NCBI GenBank assembly: GCA_036245525.1
Contig: BTPG01000005.1
Location: 206,811,303-206,875,302 of the forward strand
Direction of reading: 5' to 3'
Length of the DNA stretch: 64,000 nt
Source of the DNA: Semisulcospira habei
Lineage: Eukaryota > Mollusca > Gastropoda > Semisulcospiridae
Shown: positions 55,090-64,000 of the stretch, piece by piece
Layout of the letters: each line of letters starts with the position of its first letter
How positions within the stretch are numbered: position 1 is the first letter of the stretch
Notes under the pieces: model-generated
The model's input: the letters and a program-made list of their open reading frames with translations, nothing else
Databases searched by the model: none
What the model was told of the DNA's origin: nothing
Made by a program: the position numbers and the translations under genes

Positions 55090-55320
55090 TAACCTGCATC
55101 ATACTGAGGCTAAAAGCTTCAAATTTGTACACTGCCATATATGCAAGCTACATTACAGAACTTACAGATGAGGACATAGACCAATGGCATTATTAGTTCA
55201 AGGGTGGTGCCACAATAGCTTGGCGCCTAGAGGCGCCAAGCTATTCTGCCACTATCCTTTGGACTATTTTAGTCACACTTGTTGCACACACTGGTGTATT
55301 CCGAATAATAAGGGTTAATA
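55090..55320 (+). mobile_element. MITE family 2, second copy, with H1 palindrome (copy 6)
   Basis: Matches 30107-30322. The H1 core AGCTTGGCGCCTAGAGGCGC is near-perfect; the outer arms carry mismatches (GGTGGTGCC against GCCACTATCC). It ends AATAAGGGTTAA. Confidence 0.85.
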
Positions 55321-56530
55321 TTCAAAATGCTCTGTTGCTGTTTGTCTCAAAATGCAGAGTACATTTTTTTTTTTAAGTCGTTTAATTTCCAGAATTCTCA
55401 CATAAATGCCATGCACAAACTGTTTTGCTTCAGAATGACAAAACGTAGCAATGTTTAAAAGATTTCCTCTGTAAAAATCATAATCGAAAGGTTACAGGCC
55501 AGTGTTCATTCAATTTTGCACCATACAATGTTAAGAATGTTAATGCATACATACACATTAAGTTGAAAAAAAAACAAAACAAAAAAATGAATGTGAAAAA
55601 AAAAGTATTCCATGCACTTGACCTTATTACAGACGCCTAATGTTGTAAAACACCCATTTTGACTGTAATGCCAGTTTTTGTGTGAGAGAGACACCCACCC
55701 ACTTTATTGGTAGAAACCCATTTTTTCTGCATCTAGTGGCTCTGTTTCTAGAAAATGTCTATTTTATTTTAAGTTATAGAGCTTAGTTATGTAACCGGAC
55801 TCTCAGTGACTCGGTGTAGGCGACTTAAATAGTTTATCAGATAGACAAAAACTGCCCATCTAATACAGTACTCAAGTGCCTACAGAGTTTAAGTCCGAAT
55901 TCCTTTTGTGGTCTAGGGAAGGACTGGAGATTGCAGTGGAGAGTAGATAAATCTACTCTAGTCTCGCATGCGCACAACTGAAATCCGTCAGTGTTTACTC
56001 TTGCCTCGCGTTGTGTTCAAAAAGCCAAAGTTGCTTGCGCAATGGACCGACCACAGTATCCAGAAAAACCCTATTTTGATTGGACTTGTTGTTATCGTTC
56101 CTACTGAGCTGCTAGTAACGTGCGCTCGCACGATCAGTCACACCGTCATACATGCACGGACGTACACACACACACACAAACCTCTCGCACGTACACACGC
56201 ACAGTCTCAGTCTCGCTCTCACTCTAGCCGCTGAGCATCATAAGATAGAAGTAAGGTTCCAAGATTTATTTGTACCAGAAAAGCATTCATAATAAAACAA
56301 ACAACATAATCAAAATTAGTCGAACCAGTGCAAGTGCCAATAACCTTAAACACCTTAGGCCTAACACCTATACCTTCCGACACGATACCTAGCAAACCTA
56401 TCTCCTATGACTACGATTCCTAGCGAACCTAACTCCTAGGCCTAACACCTATACGCACTTACCAATAAAACCTACGCGCTGTCCTAACGCATCCTAAACC
56501 CTATTTGGGTGAACTAAACCGAAACACTAC
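55321..56530. other. Unassigned; no gene seen
   Basis: AT-rich with A runs near 55567-55605, a short CA stretch near 56163, and CCTAAC/CCTATA-rich sequence at 56350-56510. No coding frame is supported. Confidence 0.4.
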
Positions 56531-56539
56531 TGTCCCTAT

Positions 56540-56925
56540 AGGATAGGGCCGGGGTGGTTCGAGATGATCATTATTCACAACCGTCTCGTGGGGTAGGGTC
56601 GGGGTGGCTCGAGGTGATCATTATTCACAACCTCCTCGTGGGGTAGGGTCGGGGTGGCTCGAGGTGATCATTAATTCACAACCGCCTCGTGGGGTAGGGC
56701 CGGGAAGTGTGAGAGATCATTATTCACAACCGCTCACGGGGGAGAGGGACTGGAGTGTGAGAGATCATTATTCACAACCGCTCACAGGGGGAAAGGGACT
56801 GGAATGTGAGAGATCATTATTCACAACCGCTCACAGGGGGGAAAGGGGACTGGAATGTGAGAGATCATTATTCACAACCGCTCACAGGGGGAAAGGGGAG
56901 GGTGATCATTATGCACAACCACCAA
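56540..56925 (+). repeat. 50-bp minisatellite, 8 units, each able to form a hairpin
   Basis: GATCATTATTCACAACC recurs at 56566, 56616, 56666, 56715, 56763, 56812, 56863 and 56904 (with small changes in two). Each unit flanks it with complementary pentamers that differ between units. The 112-codon repeat-peptide ORF is a by-product. Confidence 0.92.
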
Positions 56926-56937
56926 CGAGACTAGTTA

Positions 56938-57060
56938 GTTAGTTCGTTCGGGTTTAACGTCCACAGCACCGAGGTGATCATGGACGGCCCTGACGGGCGG
57001 GTGATGGGGGACAGGGAAATCTATTGCCTATGGAGTACGACCTGAACACTGATCAACTCA
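56938..57060 (+). repeat. Dispersed repeat with GGGTTTAACGTCC
   Basis: GTTCGGGTTTAACGTCCACAG followed by GGACGGCCC. A related GGGTTTAACGCC block lies in LINE-E at 33199. Probably a SINE-type or other dispersed repeat; boundaries unknown. Confidence 0.4.
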
Positions 57061-57473
57061 GGCGCACTCCAACTGTGCCACTTTGATTTACCAGGACCTT
57101 TCAACGGAAATGCTATTGAACAAATCCGTTTTTCCACCCTGGATCCAACGAGACTGAGAATCGGCCGCTTTATATAGGCTCCCAGCCTCTGGGTCCGGAA
57201 ACTACGTCACAGCTTCGCGCGTGTAGTCCGCTACACACTAACTAGCTAAGTCAGCAAAATTCTCGCTCACAGTGCGCCCAGCGTGCACTAAACCACTGAA
57301 CTCTGACTCGCTGGTAGTAACTAGCGATAGCGTTAGCAGAGGGCTCCTCTGCTACAGTTATAAGGTGAGTTCTAAACATTCGCATCAATTCCAGAGCCCT
57401 AGAATAAATAGAAATATGGGAACCCATTTTCACATGAAATGGTAGGTAACCCACTGTGAGGCTTTTGTGCTCC

Positions 57474-57502
57474 TATGTGTGTGTGTGTGTGTGTGTGTGT
57501 CG

Positions 57503-57553
<51 letters not shown>

Positions 57554-57568
57554 TGCGTGTGTGTGTGT
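57474..57568. repeat. (TG)n microsatellite
   Basis: TG arrays broken by TCGTAG, then TGCG variants. Confidence 0.96.
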
Positions 57569-57569
57569 A

Positions 57570-58653
57570 TAGGGGGAGGGGGATTGGGTTGTTCCAAACT
57601 CCCCAAAATGGAAAATTACACATTAAAAAATATCCTGGGAGCCTTGCAGCCCTCCCCCTGAATTTGCTTCTAAACATGTACATAAACCTGTGTCGATAAT
57701 GCTAGCTTTTATCAAGTTTTACTTCTGAGTTGGAAATACTAAATACAGTAGCTTTTATTCTCCCATACATAAAACATTTTCCACACACTTGCTGACCATG
57801 CCTGGCCTTTGACCTTTGGAAGGAGCCAATAAAATTAATATGCATAGACAGTGTAACCCTTAGCAATACATTTCTACTGGAGCCTTACTGCAAAGTTCAC
57901 ATGGGAACTGCTTGTAATAGCAACAACCTAACGTAAATAGCCTTCATATTTCCCCTGACCTTTGACCATAAGGAGAGGTTAACTTAGTAAAGCTGCAAAC
58001 AAAAGTTTTATCATAAGTTTTTTCTTTGGCAAGTTTTTAAATGAAATGATAACATGTTTCTTTAAAAAAATCGCCCTTTTATTGACCTTGTAACCTTGAC
58101 CTTTCCTGAGGTCAACGCAAATGACAATCAAAGCGGCCTATTGTCAAAAAAGATCATTGTGCCAAATTAGAAGTCTGTGGCTCTGATGGTCTCTCAGAAA
58201 TTTAAAATGATAAAATCTGTCACAACTGGATTTACAAGAGATGATGGATGGATGGACCAGTGGCGGATGATTCATTATATTTAACGCACTTTTAATGTTA
58301 AATGAGCCTATAATATGTGCTAACCATCTCATAAATTAATTTTTCAACAAAATGTAAGTGAAACTTGTAAAAAGGACACATTCACACTGTTTCATAATAG
58401 TAGATCTGGTGTTTCATATTAGGCAAATGGTGCCTAATATGAAACGATCAGTTACTTTTTTTCAAACCTAAACTGCTTCTGCGTCGATTTCAGTTTTTTA
58501 ATTTGGCTTTGTCCTAAGATGCATCTATATAATCTCTATCAAACCCTGGTTTCAGATTGATTCTACCTTTCTTTGGACGGTCCCGCGATACGTTTTTGCT
58601 GAAGTGTTTCATACATGGGTCTCCTCTTCTACGTACAGTGGTAGGGATGGGGG
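57570..58653. other. Unassigned, with TGACCTTTGACC motifs
   Basis: No coding frame. CTTTGACCTTTGG near 57807, CTGACCTTTGACCAT near 57955 and TTGACCTTTCCTGAGGTCAA near 58098 are the only notable words. Confidence 0.45.
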
Positions 58654-58861
58654 TTAATAATAATAATAAGGAAGATTTATAAGGCGCCTATACATGGTAA
58701 GATGCTCTAGGCGCCGTACATATGAACAAGGAAAATATTACACAAAAAGGTGACAAAGCCACATGTACAATTACACAGAAAACAGAAAATGACTAATTAC
58801 ATGAACACTGATAATCAAGAAGCCACATGTACAATTACACAGAAGAACAGAAAATGACTAA

Positions 58862-59866
58862 TTACATGAACACTGATAATGAAGATGGGAAAAGATGGGT
58901 TTTAAGGCTGTGTATAAAACTGGCACTAGACTCACTGTGTCTCAATGACTTAGGAAGATCATTCCAGGCTGATGGACCCTGGTAAGAAAATGATCTCTGC
59001 CCAAATCCTTTAGTCCTTACTGTAGGAATACGAAGCATTTTATTGTCAGACGAACTGCGCAATTGCCTCGAAGGGATATAACAGTGAAGGAGCTCTGAGA
59101 GATAAGTGGGTCCAGTGCCAGAAAGAGAAACATGACAAATGGACAAGACTTTGTGCTTGACTCTCTCCTTCACTGGCAACCAGTGGAGAGCGTCCAGGAT
59201 GGGGTACACATGGTCTGACTTTTTCGCTTTCATGACAAGACGAGCGGCTGAATTTTGGACTCACTGAAGCCAATCAAATAGATACTGCGGTCATCCAGAT
59301 AAGAGTGAGTTGGCATAGTCAATGCGAGACAGAACAAATGAACAAACCAGTGTTTTTGTAGCCTCTGAGGTAAGGAACTGTCTAACAGAGCCAAAACGAC
59401 GCATCTCCAAATAGCCTGCCCTGCAAATGTTTATGACCTGTTTATCCATGGACAAGTCATTCTCAATTGCAACACCCAGGTTCTTCACTGACTGAGAGAA
59501 GCTGACGGTCGTGTTCTCAATCATGATGTGCTGAGGCAAAGCGGTAGAAGAAGACACTCTGGGTGATGCAATGAGCATGGCTTCCGTTTTTCCTTCATTC
59601 AGTTTGAGCTTGTTTTCTGACATCCACAGCCTCACATCAAGAATGCAATGTGACACGCTCTGGATGATCTCTTTGACCTGACTCACAGTACCTGACTTAT
59701 AGAGCTGTGTATCATCACTGTAAGCATGATGTGAGACAGAGTGTCCAGCAATAATACCGGACAAAGGCTGTACATACAGTAGGAAAAGCACTGGGCCTAA
59801 TACTGAGCCTTGTGGGACCCCAAAACGGAGGCTGGCAGGTGCAGAGACATGCCCATCGACAGACAC
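58862..59866 (-). pseudogene. LINE-D reverse transcriptase and C-terminal region
   Basis: Frame 59291-59866 holds RFGVPQGSVLGPVLFLLY, HHAYSDDTQLYKSG (catalytic ADD reads SDD), LDVRLWMSENKLKLNEGKTE and LVCSFVLSRIDYANSLLSG. Frame 58862-59233 continues with YPILDALHWLPVKERVKHK, YIPSRQLRSSSDNKMLRIP and WNDLPKSLRHSES. A break near 59240-59290 separates them. Both are typical CR1/L2 blocks. Confidence 0.88.
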
Positions 59867-60071
59867 AGTCTGTGAACTCTCAGTAATGTAAGAGTGGAAC
59901 CAAGACAGGGCAGTGCCATCAATGCCAAAAACAAGCTGGAGACGATTAATCAGGATAGTGTGGTCGATTGTGTTTAAAAGATGAGTATGGATATGTTTCT
60001 CGAGCGGTTTTGAAATACAGGATAATATGGAAATGGGTCTGTACTCGTTTAGGTTGCATAAATCTTTGCTT

Positions 60072-60790
60072 TTAGGAAGAGATACCTTCGCTTTTTTTTT
60101 TTAGCTCGTCGGGAAAAACGTTATGTCTGATCGATAAATTATAAATAAAGGTCAGGGATTCGACGACGTAGGGCAGAGATAGTTTTAAAATTTGACTATT
60201 AATACCATCTGGACCGCAAGACGATTTGTTCTTTAAACTGGAAATAGATTTGCCTACATCTAGGACAGTCATAAGCGGTACTAAAAATGGGCCGCAGGCT
60301 CTCTGTTGACTACGGTGACGTAGTTGATGAGAGCAAGTGTAGTTTACAGAGTTAGGTGTATTTGACTTCGCCAGAGTTTGAGCAACACTTATGAAGTGAG
60401 CGTTGAACGCATCAGCAGTAAGATCGGGCGGAATATTAGGCGATCGTTTACTGTTACCTTTGGTGAAATTGTTTATTACTTGCCAGACTGAACGGATGTC
60501 TTTCAGCCGGCGGCAATAACTTGTTCTGCATTTTGCCTCTGTGCTTTACGAACTAGAGATTTGACATGGTTTCGCTGCTTCTTGTATTCAGTAAATTTCT
60601 TGTCTCGTTTTAATTCATCTCTTACTTCCATTGCTTGTTTTATCTCACCAGTGAGCCATTTTGGCATAACAGGATATTTGACGCGTTTGATGCGCTTAGG
60701 CGCGTGTCTATCCAGAACGGCGAGAAACAGCTCGTACCAGCGTGACAGGGCATCGTTAGGGTTTTTGCAGTTTTGTATATCATAAAATGG
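60072..60790 (-). pseudogene. LINE-D linker and reverse transcriptase entry, degraded
   Basis: Frame 60072-60272 reads ISSLKNKSSCGPDGINSQIL, the substrate-binding entry of the reverse transcriptase. Frames further upstream give fragments matching the basic linker of the 1-1207 copy. Several shifts, one at a T9 run near 60094, break it. Confidence 0.75.
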
Positions 60791-60792
60791 TA

Positions 60793-61752
60793 CTAAAGAT
60801 AGGTCATATAAAAAAACAGTTTGGTCGAATTTTTAAAACATCTATACATTATGGTAGTGTGTCCTTTGATTGACTGTTTAGCTAACCTAACAGACAACGT
60901 AAAACAAACAGGAAAGTGATCACTAATGGAAATATTAGGTACTCTAACATTTTTTACAACGCTGACGTTTGTGGTATATACATGGTCTATCAGCGTTGAA
61001 GATGAGAAAGTAACTCTAGTAGGTGACTGGACAAGCTGTTTCAAACCTAAAAAATTCAACATGGATCTCCACGAAGTGTGTCCTTGCTTTTGCAAGTCTA
61101 TGTTGAAGTCTCCCAAGATGTGTACATCACCTTTGGACTCCTGAACCACATCCATCATTAATACAAACTCGTCCTGCCAGGAGGCTGAGGCCGCTGGGTT
61201 TCTATATACAAAACCTATCAGAACAGGCGAGGACTTGGTCGTTTTAACTTCTAACCACATGCACTCTATATTAGGGGATTCTAAATCACAACGCCTCTTT
61301 ACATAGTTGTTGATGGAATTGTGTACGTACACTGCTAGGCCAGTATGGCCGGGGGCAGATGCATCTCGCTTGAAAATGGAGTAATTGTATATAGCTATGG
61401 CATGGTCACTAATGTTAGCTGTTAGACGAGATTCCGTAAATCCAAAAATGTGAAATGGTGAGGACTGGTTTAGGAGAATAGTTATATCTGGTATTTTGTG
61501 ACAAAGGTGATACACATTAAGATGACCGATATTTAAAAAATGAATGCTGTTGCCACCTGTTGACATATTAAAAGGGAACGTATAGATAGTCAAGCAGAAC
61601 AAAGCAAAAACAATAATAACAACAAATACAAAAGTAAACAAAAACAAGAAAAACAATGTGTGGTTTGAAGAAAAAAAAATCGTGTTAACACCTAGCATGT
61701 AATTACACAACATAAAGTGTCTAAGTATCCATTTGGTACTAGAGGATTCCAA
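60793..61752 (-). pseudogene. LINE-D AP endonuclease
   Basis: From about MSTGGNSIHFLN the frame carries IGHLNVYHLCHK, FTESRLTANISD, AVYVHNSINNYV, ILGDFNIDLQKQ and SISDHFPVCFTLS. It stops early at 60793, where the 1-1207 copy continues as KHFNKETFLCDL, so a frameshift ended it. The hydrophobic lead before MSTGG probably derives from non-coding sequence. Confidence 0.85.
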
Positions 61753-61769
61753 TAGTCAAGAGCTGTAGG

Positions 61770-62265
61770 CGGTTCAAACAAACTATCACACGCTCAATCT
61801 TCACACGTGACTGCTGGCGGTGACTAGCGCAATCACAGCAGACAACACGCGGTCAATACAATCCTTCGTTTGGATTAGCTGTGTCGCCGACTGAGAAACC
61901 ACTCGAGTATTGAATTGTTTCAGCCTGCACAGACGCACTGGTTAGCTTTTCTCCGGAAAGCAGGGATAAGCAAGGTTGTCAAGCAACGCAATAAAAGTCC
62001 ACCGTGCTCTATGTTATAGTCCAGTCACAGGTTTGAAGATAGGTCCCTTTGGGTCCATGCAACACCATACGTAGTTGTAATAGTTACCATGTACGAAGAA
62101 AAAGTCACATTCGTGGTATAAATGAGACGTCATGCAACAGTCTGTGATAATAAGTTATGCAAAAGCAAATCACCTTGTCAATCTATAACGTCATAAAAGT
62201 CTGTATGTCTGAAAGTCTATGTTTACTATTAAAAATAAAGCAATGGATGACATCATCCTCCACTC
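61770..62265. other. Unassigned spacer
   Basis: No gene recognised between LINE-D and the satellite. Confidence 0.4.
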
Positions 62266-62905
62266 CAAATATCAGATCAGTGCTGACATTGTGTCGAAAA
62301 GACTCTCACAACAGTTAATAGAAAATGTTATGAAGAGTCTCTGTCACACAATCTTGTATCGGCATGGTCTCATTCACTAAATCATTGTTTATTATTGTGG
62401 TGCAGTGACTCACATAAAATCAAGCTTAGATGATGTTATGAAGAGTCTCTGTGACACAATTCTGTATCAATATAGTTTCATAACCTAAATCATGGTTTCC
62501 ATTGTGTCGAAGCGACTCACACAACACCAAGATTCATTAATGTTAGGAAGAGTCTCTGTGATACAATCTTGTATCAGCATAATTTGTATCAGCATAGTTT
62601 GATATGCTAAATCATCGCATATTATTGTGTCGCAGGGACTCAAATAACATTAAGTTTTGTTAATGTCATTAAGAGTCTCTGTGACACAATCTTGTGAACT
62701 GTACTGTACTGTTTCATAAATCGTTGCAGCATGCACTGTGTCACAGCGACTCATATAACATTAAATATAGTTAATGTTATGAAGAGTCTCTGTGACACAA
62801 TCTTGTATCGGCACTGTCTGACGAAATCGAGGTTTGAATTGTGTCGCACTGGCTGTACGTAACATGAGGTATTGGTGATGCCACGAGGATTCACTGCAAC
62901 ACAAT
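62266..62905. repeat. Satellite, 107-123-bp units, about 6 copies, internally self-complementary
   Basis: AAGAGTCTCTGTGACACAAT recurs near 62333, 62441, 62548, 62671 and 62782 with a decayed unit at about 62875. Between them lies the near-complement ATTGTGTCGCAGNGACTCA. Confidence 0.9.
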
Positions 62906-63217
62906 CATGTACAAATACAGGCAGATATGCTTATGCACGGGGGGGGGGGGGGGGGGGGGGGGGGTAGATGAATAAATAAGCTGTGTGATTTGTCTCAAGA
63001 CGTGGTCCGGGAGGTGAAAACTGTCAACACAAGCAGGGCCAGCACGACCCCAGGTGTTAGTAGAAGATGGCGGAGCCGGCGGGACTGTAGGACTTGGTCC
63101 CGTAGGACCCAAGGGCGGAAAGTCAGTAGGCTGAAAGTTTGCTGGCTGATGTCCCACGAAAACCTGTAGGGGACACGGATGGTGTGAAATTGCGTCACCC
63201 GGCTGTGGGCGGTACAT
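62891..63217 (-). CDS. Small proline-rich ORF directly behind the unknown ORF
   Basis: A 108-codon frame starting MYRPQPGDAISHH, six bases after the upstream stop and in the same frame. It has a Pro-rich middle (FPPLGPTGPSPTVPPAPP), then SFHLPDHVLRQITQLI and an oligoproline from the G26 run at 62939-62964. It could be a separate small protein or the natural continuation of the upstream frame past a TAA. The end is unreliable because of the homopolymer. Confidence 0.4.
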   Translation of the reverse strand: MYRPQPGDAISHHPCPLQVFVGHQPANFQPTDFPPLGPTGPSPTVPPAPPSSTNTWGRAGPACVDSFHLPDHVLRQITQLIYSSTPPPPPPPPVHKHICLYLYMIVLQ

Positions 63218-63223
63218 TAGAGA

Positions 63224-64000
63224 TTAGTAAATGTGGAGTTGTGTGTCTGACGGCAACATGTATAACCCGATGCCAACTACAAAGTCAACTTTTGATCTAG
63301 CATATCTGAGTACATCTCGATAGCGCTGTATGCTTGATGGGAGATCAACCACTGAATTAATTGAATTTTCCAGGTTTGCGAGAAACTGTTTTTGTGAATC
63401 AAATTTTTCACTCCCATTTAAAATATTTGATTTTGTTAGTGATTGTGCACATAGTAAACACCATACATATGTTCTCATAGACTCATTTACGCGCTCAACT
63501 CCAACTTGAGTAAATCCGTCACTCCTGTCTAAGACAAATGTGGTCCAGGCATTAGACTGTTTCTGTTCTATTGAGCCTAACCAGACTTGTGATTTTGATG
63601 AGAATGAGGTGTAACCAGGGTAGTAATCTTGCGGGTATTGTCTGTGACTTATAGCATAATACAATGTACCCATGCCGTTGTGATCATCAAGTTTTTGTGT
63701 GAAGTCATACCTGGGGCTGATGTTAAATTCATTACATATCCGTTCAAACGCTTTCATATCCATGGGGTTGTTAAACCTGTTGAAACTGGATTCAGTGGGT
63801 AGTGGGGTATGCAGTTCTGACAAAATACGTCTAAGCTGGTAATACGTGTGGAAACGGTAGACAGATCTAATAAGTTTGTTTGAGTGATTCAAGTGGTCTG
63901 TGAATGAAACACCACAGCCTGTAGTAGAACACAGTATGGCAAAGTTAAGTTGGTTTTGAAACATCTGTAATGGTCTTGAGGTCCATTTTCTTGCAGTTAC
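63224..64000 (-). CDS. Unrecognised conserved-looking protein, open to the right edge
   Basis: The minus strand is open from base 64000 to a TAA at 63224-63226 (258 codons, 5' end outside). The sequence is not repetitive and has normal globular composition. Notable parts are RKWTSRPLQMFQNQLNFA, a CSTTGCGVS motif near residues 24-32, SVYRFHTYYQLRRIL, RVNESMRTYVWCLLCAQ and SKVDFVVGIGLYMLPSD. The length without stops and the motif density argue for a real gene. I think similar proteins recur in invertebrate genomes but cannot name the family or a function. Its compact coupling to the next ORF and lack of introns would fit a virus-like mobile element; that is inference only. Confidence 0.65.
   Translation of the reverse strand, partial: VTARKWTSRPLQMFQNQLNFAILCSTTGCGVSFTDHLNHSNKLIRSVYRFHTYYQLRRILSELHTPLPTESSFNRFNNPMDMKAFERICNEFNISPRYDFTQKLDDHNGMGTLYYAISHRQYPQDYYPGYTSFSSKSQVWLGSIEQKQSNAWTTFVLDRSDGFTQVGVERVNESMRTYVWCLLCAQSLTKSNILNGSEKFDSQKQFLANLENSINSVVDLPSSIQRYRDVLRYARSKVDFVVGIGLYMLPSDTQLHIY

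Larger units (their letters stand above)
58654..61760 (-). mobile_element. LINE-D, CR1/L2-type element, almost complete but frame-broken
   Basis: On the minus strand, endonuclease, linker, reverse transcriptase and 3' end follow in order. The end has an AAT tail at 58654 and a hairpin GGCGCCTA/TAGGCGCC (58683-58715). Same family as the ORF at 1-1207. No target duplication found; the 5' limit is approximate. Confidence 0.88.

Noticed and set aside
56604..56942. 112-codon ORF with repeated peptide
   Set aside because: It is the translation of the 50-bp minisatellite, whose conservation is in the hairpin and not the peptide.
62266..62905. Regularly spaced repeats as a CRISPR array
   Set aside because: Units diverge, spacers are themselves repetitive, and the genome is animal.

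Overview
The window is animal (eukaryotic) nuclear DNA, most likely from a lophotrochozoan and probably a gastropod mollusc. This is inferred from GT-AG introns, a rhodopsin-class receptor with an N-glycosylated N-terminus, CR1/L2, RTE, Penelope and RNase H LINEs side by side, long GA and CA microsatellites, and dense TTAA-bounded palindromic MITEs. No species marker is visible. A 10-N gap lies at 4765-4774. Only a few stretches look like host genes; most of the rest is transposons inserted into transposons.

Layout. 1-4.6 kb: a LINE endonuclease ORF running off the left edge, a Pro/Gln/Tyr-rich candidate exon, a Penelope GIY-YIG fragment and an L2 tail. 4.8-5.9 kb: an 820-bp repeat and a MITE. 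6.1-15.8 kb: a four-deep nest. A C2H2-tailed LINE is split by an 8.63-kb element with 1.07-kb terminal inverted repeats and a TTG duplication; inside it is a decayed RNase H LINE, itself split by an apparently intact LINE with a 1075-aa ORF. 16.2-20.6 kb: a class A GPCR gene on the minus strand, its reading frame interrupted by a 2.5-kb insertion bounded by direct repeats. 21.3-32.3 kb: an 11-kb segment bounded by TTAA with about 2-kb inverted arms, holding palindromes, an apparently full-length RTE element and a 156-bp tRNA-derived SINE. 32.9-43.9 kb: more LINE copies, including one LINE inserted in another with an 11-bp duplication.

44.7-46.5 kb: a decayed minus-strand gene of a recurrent uncharacterised family. 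49.3-52.4 kb: a two-exon plus-strand gene for a Crypton-like tyrosine recombinase with zinc fingers, complete except for one in-frame TAG. 52.4-57.6 kb: tandem repeats, palindromes, MITEs and a 50-bp minisatellite whose units keep a stem by paired changes. 58.6-61.8 kb: a second CR1/L2-type LINE. 62.3-64 kb: a self-complementary satellite, then a 258-codon unrecognised ORF open to the right edge with a proline-rich ORF directly behind it.

Pre-insertion sites can be reconstructed from inside the window for several insertions, because the flanking reading frames rejoin or a paralogous copy is uninterrupted. The two long-inverted-repeat elements have no recognisable transposase and are the best candidates for something undescribed.
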